Assembly (NCBI RefSeq): GCF_001557535.2
Contig: NZ_CP014315.1
Location: 868,001 to 932,000, forward strand
DNA: 64,000 nt
Reading direction: 5' to 3'
From: Burkholderia sp. PAMC 26561
GTDB lineage: Bacteria; Pseudomonadota; Gammaproteobacteria; Burkholderiales; Burkholderiaceae
Under the pieces are notes generated by a model. That model made no database searches. It was given only the letters and a program-made list of their open reading frames with translations, and was not told the DNA's origin. Positions 25,812 to 33,720 of this stretch are shown here, piece by piece. The position numbers and the translations under genes are program-made. The first letter of the stretch is position 1. Each line of letters opens with the position of its first letter.

Positions 25812-27944
25812 ATGACATTGAACAGCCGTCGCCGTTTCCTGCAAACCGTTGCCACATCAGCCGGCGCTGCCGCCGCGTTGACCGTATTCCCCGAGTCGAT
25901 CCGCAAGGCGCTGGCGATCCCCGCATCGCACCGTTCGGGATCGATCAACGACGTCGAACACATTGTGGTGTTCATGCAGGAGAACCGCTCGTTCGATCAC
26001 TACATGGGCCATATGCGCGGTGTTCGCGGCTTTAACGACCGCTTCCCGATCCCGCTACCCAACGGCAAGCCGGTATGGTTCCAGCCGTCGCAGGAAGACG
26101 CAACGAAGCCCGTTCTGCCATTTCATCTGAACACGCAGACCACCAGCGCGCAATGCGTGGGCGACCTGGATCATTCCTGGTACAAGACGCACGCCGCCAT
26201 CGATGGCGGCCGCTACGATCAATGGCCCGCGAACAAGACCGACATGACGATGGGCTATCACCTGCGCAGCGACATTCCGTTTCACTATGCGCTCGCCGAT
26301 GCGTTCACCGTCTGCGATGCCTACTTCTGCTCGCTGCCGGGCCCGACCCATCCGAACCGCTCGTACCTGATGACGGGTACGGTCGATCCGACCGGCACCC
26401 TCGGCGGTCCGCTGCTCGACAACAATGATTTCGTCGATGGCGACGGTCCTCCGCAATACCAGTTGCTCTCGTGGACCACGTATCCCGAGCGTCTGGAAGC
26501 TGCGGGCGTCTCGTGGCAGATCTACCAGCAAGGCCTGACCGGCGCCGATCCGCTCAACGGCAACTACGGCACGAACATCCTGCAGAACTTCACGAACATC
26601 ATCAACGCGCCGCAGGGGTCTTCGCTGCAGCAGCGCGCAAATGCCGTGCGCACCCTCGACGACCTCAAGGCCGACGTCCTTGCGAACAAGCTGCCGCAAG
26701 TGTCGTGGCTGTGCCCGCCGGCCGCTTACTCCGAGCATCCGAAATACACGCCGGCTTACGGGGCCGAATACACGTCGCAGATTCTGGACGCGCTCACGGC
26801 GAATCCGGAAGTCTGGAGCAAGACTGTGTTGTTCATCATGTACGACGAGAACGACGGTTTCTTCGATCACGTCGTGCCGCCGCAACCGCCGACATCGCGG
26901 TCGCAAGGTTTGTCGACGGTGACGACCGACGGCGAGCTGCATACGGTCGTCAATCCGGGCCGCGGCGGCAGCTATACCGCCGATGGTCTTCCGTACGGCC
27001 TCGGACCGCGCGTGCCGATGACGGTCGTATCGCCGTGGACCAAGGGTGGTTTCGTGTGCTCGCAAGTGTTCGATCACACGTCGGTGATCCGTTTTATCGA
27101 AACGCGTTTCGGCGTGATGGAGCCGAACATCACGCCGTGGCGTCGTGCGGTTTGCGGCGACCTGACCACGGCATTCGACTTCCGTACGCCTGACGCACAG
27201 ATGCCGACGCTGCCGGACACGAGCAACTACAAGACTATCGCCGATAACCAGTGCGCCACGCAGCCCGCACCCACGGTTCCGGCTGTGCCGGGCGTGATCG
27301 ATCCGCAGGAACCCGGTACGCGTTTCGCCCGTGCGTTGCCCTATGAGTTGCACGTGAACAGTCAGGTAGACGCAGACCGCAAGCAGTTCGCGCTGCAATT
27401 CTCCAATACGGGTTCGCAAGGCGCGCACTTCTACGTGTACTCCGCGAACCGCACCGATGGCCCGTGGCGCTATACGGTCGAGGCCGGCAAGACGTTGCGT
27501 GAAACGTTCGATCTCAGCACGACTGCAGGCGTCTATGCATTCACGGTGTACGGACCCAACGGTTTCGTGCGCGAGTTCGCGGGCAATGCAGCGCAGTCGA
27601 AGGGCGGCGGTTTGTTCAACAAACCGGCTCATCCGGAAGTTGTCGCGCAGTACGACGTGGCGAACGGCAACGTGTTCCTGAAGTTCTCGAGCAAGGGGGG
27701 AGGCTTCGCGAAGTTATCGGTGATCGATAACGCCTACGGCGCGCAACCGCGACATGTGATCGTGCCGCCGCTCGGTTCGATCGAAGAGCCGTGGATTCTA
27801 GCGGCAAGCCATCACTGGTACGACCTGAGCATCACCAGTAACGACGACGCTTCGTTCGTGCGCCGTCTTGCCGGGCACGTCGAGAACGGCCGCACGAGTA
27901 TCAGCGATCCGGCTGCGGTCGCGCCGGTGACCACGTTCGTCTGA
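25812..27944 (+). CDS. Phosphocholine-specific phospholipase C (Tat-exported)
   Basis: A 710-residue enzyme with a twin-arginine leader (NSRRRFLQTVATSAGAAAAL). The phosphoesterase core starts IVVFMQENRSFDHYMGHMRG, and later motifs include GPTHPNRSYLMTG, FIMYDENDGFFDHV and a basic RVPMTVVSPW. These place it in the acid-phosphatase-like PlcH/PlcN family, which cleaves phosphatidylcholine or sphingomyelin outside the cytoplasm. Two repeated C-terminal beta domains (about 510-600 and 620-700) are typical. It probably serves phosphate or choline scavenging. Whether it is haemolytic cannot be judged. The Thr leader-thrS-like unit begins 58 bp downstream. Confidence 0.95.
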   Translation: MTLNSRRRFLQTVATSAGAAAALTVFPESIRKALAIPASHRSGSINDVEHIVVFMQENRSFDHYMGHMRGVRGFNDRFPIPLPNGKPVWFQPSQEDATKPVLPFHLNTQTTSAQCVGDLDHSWYKTHAAIDGGRYDQWPANKTDMTMGYHLRSDIPFHYALADAFTVCDAYFCSLPGPTHPNRSYLMTGTVDPTGTLGGPLLDNNDFVDGDGPPQYQLLSWTTYPERLEAAGVSWQIYQQGLTGADPLNGNYGTNILQNFTNIINAPQGSSLQQRANAVRTLDDLKADVLANKLPQVSWLCPPAAYSEHPKYTPAYGAEYTSQILDALTANPEVWSKTVLFIMYDENDGFFDHVVPPQPPTSRSQGLSTVTTDGELHTVVNPGRGGSYTADGLPYGLGPRVPMTVVSPWTKGGFVCSQVFDHTSVIRFIETRFGVMEPNITPWRRAVCGDLTTAFDFRTPDAQMPTLPDTSNYKTIADNQCATQPAPTVPAVPGVIDPQEPGTRFARALPYELHVNSQVDADRKQFALQFSNTGSQGAHFYVYSANRTDGPWRYTVEAGKTLRETFDLSTTAGVYAFTVYGPNGFVREFAGNAAQSKGGGLFNKPAHPEVVAQYDVANGNVFLKFSSKGGGFAKLSVIDNAYGAQPRHVIVPPLGSIEEPWILAASHHWYDLSITSNDDASFVRRLAGHVENGRTSISDPAAVAPVTTFV

Positions 27945-28002
27945 GATTGCAATGCAATATTGATGTTGACGGCAAACCCTTAAGCCATTTATTGTTTGTC
28001 TC

Positions 28003-28086
28003 ATGAACTCGCATCTCTTCGCCCTTACGACCGCGACCACCACGACCACCTGCACAGGCGGGTCGTCTGAAGGTCGCGCGTATTAA
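28003..28086 (+). CDS. Threonine-rich leader peptide
   Basis: A 27-codon frame, ATG 28003 to TAA 28084-28086. It holds eight Thr codons within ten consecutive codons (LTTATTTTTCT), the run expected of an amino-acid attenuator that senses charged tRNA-Thr. A candidate promoter is TTGACG (27966-27971), 17 bp, then TTATTG. If that is right, the start codon would be within a few bases of the transcript start, so translation may be leaderless or nearly so. No SD is visible. The strong terminator 21 bp downstream and the ThrRS-like gene after it make this a classical attenuation leader. Confidence 0.8.
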   Translation: MNSHLFALTTATTTTTCTGGSSEGRAY

Positions 28087-28138
28087 AGCTTGAATGTGCG
28101 ATTCCAGAAGGCCCCGCCGGAAACGGTCGGGGCCTTTT
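28042..28138 (+). promoter_or_regulatory. Transcription attenuator: alternative antiterminator and terminator helices
   Basis: Three competing helices are visible. ACGACC (28042-28047, in the Thr codons) pairs with GGTCGT (28061-28066). GGCGGG (28057-28062) can instead pair with CCCGCC (28113-28118). CCCGCC is itself part of the 5' arm of the terminator at 28108-28136. A ribosome stalled on the Thr codons would block the first helix and free GGCGGG to pair with the terminator arm, allowing readthrough. Efficient translation would permit termination. This is the standard thr/his-type attenuation logic. Confidence 0.72.
28108..28138 (+). terminator. Attenuator terminator before the ThrRS-like gene
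   Basis: AAGGCCCCG and CCG close on a GAAA tetraloop and pair with CGG and CGGGGCCTT, with one bulged T at 28127. TTTT ends the run. It is a 12-bp GC-rich stem placed between the leader stop and the 28203 start codon. Confidence 0.9.
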
Positions 28139-28202
28139 GCGTTGTGCGGCCCTTCGCCCCTCCGTTCCGGTTTCAAAGATCAACCACGAAACGGAGTGAG
28201 TC

Positions 28203-29423
28203 ATGAACGATATCGATCATCGTCAATTGGGTAGCAAGCTGGATCTTTTTCATCAACAGGACGAAGGGCCCGGCATGGTGTTCTGGCATCCGCGCGGGTG
28301 GGCGTTGTATCGCGTGATCGAGGATTACATGCGGCGTCGAATGCGTAGCGCGGGGTTTCGCGAAGTGCGCACGCCGCAACTCCTCGCGCGTTCGCTCTGG
28401 GAGCGCAGCGGGCATTGGGACAAATTCCAGTCGGGCATGTACTCGCTCAGCGACGCCGAAGAGCACCGCGCGTATTGTCTCAAGCCCATGAGCTGTCCCT
28501 GTCATGTGCAGATTTTCAAGCAGCGTATTCGCTCTTACCGTGATCTGCCGATTCGATACAGCGAGTTCGGCGCATGTCATCGCGACGAACCGTCCGGTTC
28601 GCTCGAAGGCCTGAAGCGCACGCGCGCCTTTACGCAGGACGACGCGCACGTCTTCTGCGCCGAGGATCAGATAGAAGCCGAAGTACGAAGGTTCTGCGAT
28701 CTGCTTCGTGTGGTCTACGCGGATCTCGGCTTCTCCACGTTCAACGTCATGCTCGCAACGCGGCCCGAGCAGCGCGCGGGCGCGGATGACGTCTGGGATC
28801 GCGCGGAAGCATCGCTTGCAAAGGCCGCGTCTGCCGCCGGCCTGGACTTCGAGCTACGTCCAGGCGAAGGCGCTTTCTACGGTCCAAAGCTCGAGTTCCA
28901 TCTTGTCGACAGTCGTGGCCGCAACTGGCAATGCGGCACGATCCAGCTTGATTTCGTGCTGCCCGATCGACTCGATGCGAACTTCGTGAATGACCACGAT
29001 GAACACATACGTCCGGTGATGATTCACCACGCGGTGCTCGGCAGCATGGAGCGGTTCATTGCGATGCTGCTTGAACATCACGAAGGCTGGTTGCCGCTGT
29101 GGCTCGCGCCGGATCAGGTCGCGGTGGCGACGGTTTCAGAGGCCAGCATCGCATACGGTCAGCGGGTGACGAACGCGCTGGAGGACGCGGGCCTGCGAGT
29201 CATGTTCGATGACAGGCCCGAGCGCCTCGAACGGAAGGTCGTCGATGCACGCGAGCAGCGCGTCCCGGTTTTTCTGACGGTAGGCAAGCGCGATGAGCAA
29301 GCTGAGACGGTATCGCTGCGATTCAGGGATGGCACACAAAACACGCTATTGATGAGCGACGGTGTTGAACGCCTGCGTGAATTGGCGCGCGTGCCGACTG
29401 TGGAACGAAGGTTGCGCATGTGA
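28203..29423 (+). CDS. thrS: Threonyl-tRNA synthetase paralogue lacking TGS and editing domains
   Basis: 406 residues that begin at the catalytic core (DHRQLGSKLDLFHQQDEGPG), where full ThrRS proteins of about 640 residues have already passed the TGS and N2 editing domains. Class II motifs are present: motif 1 around WERSGHWDKFQSG, motif 2 in FGACHRDEPSGSLEGLKRTR, motif 3 in HHAVLGSMERFIAMLLEHH. The zinc ligands Cys (PMSCPCHVQIF), His (DDAHVF) and His (IHHAVLG) are kept. A C-terminal anticodon-binding domain follows. The ATG has a GGAG SD. Without editing it could mischarge Ser. It may be a backup or inhibitor-tolerant enzyme, induced by loss of charged tRNA-Thr through the leader upstream. 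Confidence 0.92.
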   Translation: MNDIDHRQLGSKLDLFHQQDEGPGMVFWHPRGWALYRVIEDYMRRRMRSAGFREVRTPQLLARSLWERSGHWDKFQSGMYSLSDAEEHRAYCLKPMSCPCHVQIFKQRIRSYRDLPIRYSEFGACHRDEPSGSLEGLKRTRAFTQDDAHVFCAEDQIEAEVRRFCDLLRVVYADLGFSTFNVMLATRPEQRAGADDVWDRAEASLAKAASAAGLDFELRPGEGAFYGPKLEFHLVDSRGRNWQCGTIQLDFVLPDRLDANFVNDHDEHIRPVMIHHAVLGSMERFIAMLLEHHEGWLPLWLAPDQVAVATVSEASIAYGQRVTNALEDAGLRVMFDDRPERLERKVVDAREQRVPVFLTVGKRDEQAETVSLRFRDGTQNTLLMSDGVERLRELARVPTVERRLRM

Positions 29424-29462
29424 TGCAGGAGCTTGCAATCAAAGACCTGCCGGAGAGACGTC

Positions 29463-29891
29463 ATGAGCACTTTTACCAACATCCTCAACAAGATATTTCC
29501 GCAAGATCATCCGGCGAATACAGCGTCGGCGGGTGCGACCGCGCCCGCTGCGCCGCCATCGCCGAATGCTGATCCCTCAAGCGGATCGACCGTCGCGGCG
29601 AGCAACGTCCAGCCTCCGGTTGCCGCGCTGCCGCCGGTCGATGTCGAAGCCGTACTGATCGAGCGGCAAGGGGGCGTCAACACGCAATTGAACTGGCGTT
29701 CATCGATTGTGGATTTGCTGAAGCTGCTCGATCTGGACAGTTCGCTGGATGCCCGCAAGGAACTCGCCGCCGAACTCAACTATCCAGGAAGCACCGAAGA
29801 CAGTGCTGCGATGAATATATGGTTGCACAAACAAGTCATGCAGAAGCTTGCAGACAACGGCGGTCAGATCCCGGCGGATTTGAAAAGCTGA
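29463..29891 (+). CDS. DUF3597-family protein
   Basis: 142 residues from the ATG at 29463 (GGAGAGACGTC upstream). The N-terminus is short and helical (FTNILNKIFPQ), followed by a Pro/Ala/Ser linker, then the DUF3597 domain from about residue 65. That domain includes LNWRSSIVDLLKLLDLDSS, ARKELAAELNYPG and a C-terminal MNIWLHKQVMQKLADNGG. These small helical domains resemble LysM-linked or peptidoglycan-associated modules, but no function is established. It lies 39 bp after the ThrRS-like gene and may be transcribed with it. Confidence 0.85.
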   Translation: MSTFTNILNKIFPQDHPANTASAGATAPAAPPSPNADPSSGSTVAASNVQPPVAALPPVDVEAVLIERQGGVNTQLNWRSSIVDLLKLLDLDSSLDARKELAAELNYPGSTEDSAAMNIWLHKQVMQKLADNGGQIPADLKS

Positions 29892-29958
29892 AAAGATTTG
29901 ATGTCATCGCATCATGAATCCGCAGCGCAAATGCACGAACAGGAGACAGGAGACGAAT

Positions 29959-30579
29959 ATGGTCAGGAAAAACGGCATGGACCCGGTCGAGCTGGGCATC
30001 GCGTTGATCGAGGAGCAGTTGCTCGCGCTCGTGCTGTATGCGAGCACGGTGGGAAGCTGGATCGACAAGGACAAGACGCCGCCCGATCTCGCTGCGGCCA
30101 ACACCTTGCTCAGGCGCAAGCGTTCACGTTCCGAGCCGCAGACGCACATGGAAGACGGTACGCCCGGTGTTGAAGGTGAGGCGCTGGGCGTGGCGCAATC
30201 GTGGGCGGCGTTCCATCAGGACCCGCAACGCTTGTCCGTGGTGCTGCGGGTAGCGGGCACGAACGCAATTCTCGCGGTCGCCGATTTTTTCGAAGCGCAC
30301 GACTTCTCCGAACTTAGAACGCCTGAAGTCCAGTTCCTGATGCGTCTTCGCGATGCCGCCACCAGCGGCAACACGTTTCGCATCGAGTCGGGCGAGCGCA
30401 TTCCGGTTGCATCGTTCAACGGTCTGGCGATCACGGACAAGCTGAACGGCTCGCCGCTGTTCGACGACGGTGTGACACCCGGCTTCGTCGAGTTCGGCGA
30501 CATCGCCGCGCTGTTGCGTTATCTCGTCGATCACCTCCGTGGCGCACAAACCCTGATCAGCGACGGCGACGCCGGCTGA
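29959..30579 (+). CDS. Hypothetical protein, conserved-looking, cytoplasmic
   Basis: 206 residues from the ATG at 29959, preceded by GGAGACGAAT. An upstream start at 29914 would read through the DUF3597 spacer. No signal peptide or membrane span. The N-terminal helix (GIALIEEQLLALVLYAST) and C-terminal GDIAALLRYLVDHLRGAQ flank a mixed region with NAILAVADFFEAHDF. I do not recognise the family. It follows the DUF3597 gene by 67 bp and could be the third gene of a thrS-like unit, or independent. Confidence 0.7.
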   Translation: MVRKNGMDPVELGIALIEEQLLALVLYASTVGSWIDKDKTPPDLAAANTLLRRKRSRSEPQTHMEDGTPGVEGEALGVAQSWAAFHQDPQRLSVVLRVAGTNAILAVADFFEAHDFSELRTPEVQFLMRLRDAATSGNTFRIESGERIPVASFNGLAITDKLNGSPLFDDGVTPGFVEFGDIAALLRYLVDHLRGAQTLISDGDAG

Positions 30580-30717
30580 TTCCACGCATCACACGGGCTT
30601 GCACTCTGATGCGGCCCGTTTTCCACTACATTCCCCGCCGTTCAGTCCCTCCATTCCCCCAAGGGTTTCCCCTCATTAATTCCCGCTTGACCAGTTCAAT
30701 ATGTCGCCTTAAATTAC

Positions 30718-30741
30718 GTACATGTTCCTACATGTACTTTT
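30718..30741 (+). promoter_or_regulatory. Perfect palindrome before the porin, candidate GntR operator (site A)
   Basis: GTACATGT-TCCT-ACATGTAC is an 8-bp perfect inverted repeat (30718-30737), followed by TTTTTAAAGG. From 30720, 18 of 22 bases match a second site at 31839-31860 just before the GntR gene. The shared core is ACATGTKCMTACWTGTRC. The site lies about 80 bp upstream of the porin ATG. Confidence 0.55.
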
Positions 30742-30816
30742 TAAAGGTGCAGGAAAGGAACAAGTCGCCGCGACTTGCGGCCTGCTTATTCATCGTCTCA
30801 ATTCACGTCGCCCGCC

Positions 30817-31833
30817 ATGAACATCCGCATTCCGGCCGCACTGGTCCTGATCTGTCTCGCCCCGGCGGCGAAGGCGCAATCGAGCGTCACGTTGTATGGC
30901 ATCGTCGATGAATTCGTGCAGGTGGTGAACACGGGCAGCGGTTATACGGGCGCGGTCGGTTCGTCGGGACAATGGGCGAGCCGCGTCGGCTTGCGCGGCA
31001 CCGAGGACATTGGCGGGGGCAACCACATCAATTTCGATTTGCAGAATGGTTTCAATCCGAACGATGGCACCTTCGCATCGCCGGGAAGCATGTTCAACCG
31101 TCAGGCGTGGGTGGGCATTTCAGGCGGATGGGGTGAGGTGCGCGCGGGCCGCCAGAACTCGCCGATCTTCAACGATCAAGGCGGTCTCGACGCATTCGGC
31201 GCGGCCACGCAGGCATCCGGCTTCAGCAACTTGATGACGTTCACGGTGCGCACGAGCAATACGGTGTCGTACACGTCGCCGGTGATGGGCGGCCTGCAAT
31301 TCAGCCTCTATTCGGGTTTTGGCGATGCCGGCGGCGTGCGCTCCGCAGGCTCCAGTTACCAGGCCGACGTGACTTACACGCATGGTCCGGTCGGCGCGGT
31401 TTTCGCGGCGCAGGCGGTCAAGAGCGCGGACGGCACCGCGACCGACAGAACCGAGGAAGCGGGTCTTTCGTATCAAATCGGCAAGACCACGCTGTTCGCC
31501 GGATGGAGCGGCTCGAAGTGGCGCGACATCAACCTTGACGTGAATGTTTATGGCGCATCGGCGCTGTATCAGTTCACGCCTTCGAGTGCATTGGCCGCGG
31601 GCTACACCTATCTCCACGATGAAACCGGGCAGGGCAATAACGCCAGCCAGATCTCGGCGCTCTATACGTATTCGTTGTCGAAGCGGACCAACATCTACAG
31701 CGCGTTGTCGTTCCTGCAAAACCGCGGGCAGGCGGCGTACCGGCTGGCGGGTTCGGCAAATGCCGGCTTGCCGCTTGCGTACAACGGCGCCGACGCGCGT
31801 GGCTTCCAGTTGGGCATCGTGCAACGATTTTAA
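30817..31833 (+). CDS. Gram-negative porin (OmpC-like, Porin_4 type)
   Basis: 338 residues from the ATG at 30817. A signal peptide ends PAAKAQ, and the mature chain begins SSVTLYGIVDEFVQ, the standard first strand of Burkholderia trimeric porins. Alternating aromatic strands follow, with the GLRGTEDIGGG and NRQAWVGISGGWGEVRAGRQ motifs. It ends with Phe (GIVQRF), the outer-membrane assembly signal. It precedes the GntR-ADPRGH-NCS1-PfkB genes on the same strand with a matching candidate operator, so it may give the operon's substrate outer-membrane access. Confidence 0.93.
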   Translation: MNIRIPAALVLICLAPAAKAQSSVTLYGIVDEFVQVVNTGSGYTGAVGSSGQWASRVGLRGTEDIGGGNHINFDLQNGFNPNDGTFASPGSMFNRQAWVGISGGWGEVRAGRQNSPIFNDQGGLDAFGAATQASGFSNLMTFTVRTSNTVSYTSPVMGGLQFSLYSGFGDAGGVRSAGSSYQADVTYTHGPVGAVFAAQAVKSADGTATDRTEEAGLSYQIGKTTLFAGWSGSKWRDINLDVNVYGASALYQFTPSSALAAGYTYLHDETGQGNNASQISALYTYSLSKRTNIYSALSFLQNRGQAAYRLAGSANAGLPLAYNGADARGFQLGIVQRF

Positions 31834-31838
31834 GAAAA

Positions 31839-31860
31839 ACATGTGCATACTTGTGCTTTT
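31839..31860 (+). promoter_or_regulatory. Candidate GntR operator before the regulator gene (site B)
   Basis: ACATGTGCATACTTGTGC followed by TTTT aligns without gaps to site A at 30720-30741 with four mismatches. GTGCA-N4-TGTGC is the inverted-repeat core. It lies 46 bp upstream of the GntR start. Confidence 0.55.
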
Positions 31861-31863
31861 GCA

Positions 31864-31884
31864 GGGACCGGACGGTCCGGTTCC
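31864..31884. promoter_or_regulatory. GC-rich dyad between porin and GntR
   Basis: GGGACCGGAC, one central G, then GTCCGGTTCC: 9 of 10 arm bases are symmetrical. The arms abut, so a hairpin is sterically poor and a protein-binding dyad fits better. It sits between site B and the GntR RBS. Confidence 0.4.
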
Positions 31885-31905
31885 TGATGAGCACAGGGGT
31901 GGCAA

Positions 31906-32631
31906 ATGGCAAAACGAGCAGTAAAAGCGGCGGAGGTCGGGCGTTCGAAGGCGCATATGGTCGCCGCCACGATCGAGCAGGAGATTTTGACGGGACGCCT
32001 GCCTTATGGGCAGCAACTGGAAAGCGAGAACGAACTGGTCGAGCGGTTCGCGGTCAGTCGCAACACGGTTCGCAAGGGACTCGATCTCCTGACCAATGGC
32101 GGATTGATTACACGCAAGGGCGGTATCGGTTCTTTCGTGACGTTCAACGGGCAGAACATCGACGGCACGCTCGGCTGGACCACCGCGATAGAAAAAGCAG
32201 GCGGCGCGCAAACGCGTTTGCTGCAGATCGCGCTGGTTGAAGACGAGACGCTCGCGCAGGAACTGAAGCTCGAGCGCAGCACGTTTGTCGCCATCGACCG
32301 GATGCGGGTGATGGGCGCCGAAGGGCAATGTATTTCGCTGGAACGCAGCCGTCTGCCTTTCAACGATGACCTCGCGGCGCTGCCGCTTGAAGGTCTCGTG
32401 GGCGGGTCGCTGAACCGGACGCTGATCGAGCATGGCATGGTGCCGCATCACGGCGAGCAGTGGGCGGAAGTAACTGGCCTGGAAGCTGCCGATGCACGCC
32501 TGCTCAAGCGTCGCGCGGGCACGTCGTTCCTGCGTTCGCGGCGGCTCACGCGTGATCGGGAGGACCGCATTATCGAGTATGTCGTGAGCTTGCTGGACCC
32601 GGCTTTTTTTGCACTACACCTGGAATTCTGA
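31906..32631 (+). CDS. GntR/HutC-family regulator with UTRA domain (YegW-like)
   Basis: A 241-residue regulator. The N-terminal winged helix has AATIEQEILTGRLPYGQQLE, then SENELVERFAVSRNTVRKGL and a wing with RKGGIGSFV. A UTRA effector-binding domain follows (LAQELKLERSTFVAIDRMRV, then CISLERSRLPF), ending with an Arg-rich strand and ALHLEF. Its stop overlaps the start of the ADP-ribosylglycohydrolase-like gene by one base, so translation is coupled. In E. coli the same neighbours (YegU, YegV) accompany the GntR protein YegW. It likely represses its own operon and perhaps the porin. Confidence 0.92.
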   Translation: MAKRAVKAAEVGRSKAHMVAATIEQEILTGRLPYGQQLESENELVERFAVSRNTVRKGLDLLTNGGLITRKGGIGSFVTFNGQNIDGTLGWTTAIEKAGGAQTRLLQIALVEDETLAQELKLERSTFVAIDRMRVMGAEGQCISLERSRLPFNDDLAALPLEGLVGGSLNRTLIEHGMVPHHGEQWAEVTGLEAADARLLKRRAGTSFLRSRRLTRDREDRIIEYVVSLLDPAFFALHLEF

Positions 32632-33668
32632 TGTCTTCGTCTTTGCATTCGACTCACCCTACATTGACCGATCGCGCCCGGGGCGCGTTCTATGGACTGG
32701 CATTGGGCGACGCGTTCGGCATGCCAACGCAATCGCTCAGCCGCGAACGGATCGTCGAGCAGTTCGGCCGTATCGATAAGCTTGAAAGCGCGTTTCCCGA
32801 TCAGCCGATCGCACCGGACATGCCGGCGGGTTCGATCACCGACGACACCGAGCAGGCCATTCTCGTTGCGCATCTTCTCGCCGATAACAACGGCACGATC
32901 GAACCCCTCGCGTTCGCGCACGCGTTGATTGAATGGGAAGCGTCGATGAAGGCGCGCGGTTCGCTGGACCTGCTCGGGCCATCGACGAAACAGGCTATCG
33001 AACGCATCACCGCGGGTGAAGATCCGTTGCGCACGGGACGTTTTGGCACCACGAACGGCGCGGCCATGCGCGTGACGCCGGTCGGCATCGCGTTCGATCT
33101 GCGCCGGCAGGAACGGTTTATCGATGCAGTCGTGCAGTCTTGCGTCGTCACGCATAACACCACGCTTGGCATATCGAGCGCGGCGGCGGTGGCAGCGGCG
33201 GTATCGGCCGGGCTCAATGGCGCGACTCTGGGCGAAGCGCTTGAAGCCGGCATCGCGATGGCGCAAGCCGCCGAAACGCGCGGCTTCTGGGTTGCGGGCG
33301 GACGCATTGCGCCGCGCATTCGCCAGGCGCGCGAACTGATGCATCGAAGTGCAGAAGATGAAGTCGTCAATGTGCTGTACGACGTGATCGGCACGTCGGT
33401 GGCATCGCAGGAATCGGTGGTCGCGACGTTCGCGCTCGCCTTCGATGCCGAGCGGCGCGGCAACAGCATCGAATCATCGTTGGGCAGGGCGGCGAGCCTC
33501 GGTGGCGACACCGACACCATTGCGGCCATGCTCGGCGCAATCCTCGGCGCGTGTGCGGGTTATGACGCGTTGCCGGCGAGTTGTATCGATACCGTCAGGC
33601 GTGTGAACACGCTTGATCTCGAACCGCTTGTCGACCGCTTGCTTGGACTGCGCGCCGCGACTGCCTGA
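32631..33668 (+). CDS. ADP-ribosylglycohydrolase-family protein (YegU-like)
   Basis: 345 residues with the DraG/ARH fold. GAFYGLALGDAFGMP is the N-terminal motif, ITDDTEQAILVA holds the first metal-binding Thr-Asp-Asp, and LGGDTDTIAAMLGAILGA is the C-terminal metal-binding motif. The dinuclear Mg site is therefore complete. The family removes ADP-ribose from proteins or hydrolyses related N-glycosides. In this operon, with a nucleobase-type permease and a PfkB kinase, hydrolysis of a small N-riboside is more plausible than protein de-ADP-ribosylation. That is inference from context. It starts inside the GntR stop codon (TGATG). Confidence 0.9.
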   Translation: MSSSLHSTHPTLTDRARGAFYGLALGDAFGMPTQSLSRERIVEQFGRIDKLESAFPDQPIAPDMPAGSITDDTEQAILVAHLLADNNGTIEPLAFAHALIEWEASMKARGSLDLLGPSTKQAIERITAGEDPLRTGRFGTTNGAAMRVTPVGIAFDLRRQERFIDAVVQSCVVTHNTTLGISSAAAVAAAVSAGLNGATLGEALEAGIAMAQAAETRGFWVAGGRIAPRIRQARELMHRSAEDEVVNVLYDVIGTSVASQESVVATFALAFDAERRGNSIESSLGRAASLGGDTDTIAAMLGAILGACAGYDALPASCIDTVRRVNTLDLEPLVDRLLGLRAATA

Positions 33669-33720
33669 CGCGCTTTACCGCCTTTTACGTAGTTCCCTTT
33701 AATCTGGAGATCGGACTCAG

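Noticed and set aside
26055..27632. 525-residue minus-strand frame inside the phospholipase C gene
   Set aside because: Antisense shadow, Arg-rich and without motifs; the plus-strand enzyme has clear family motifs throughout.
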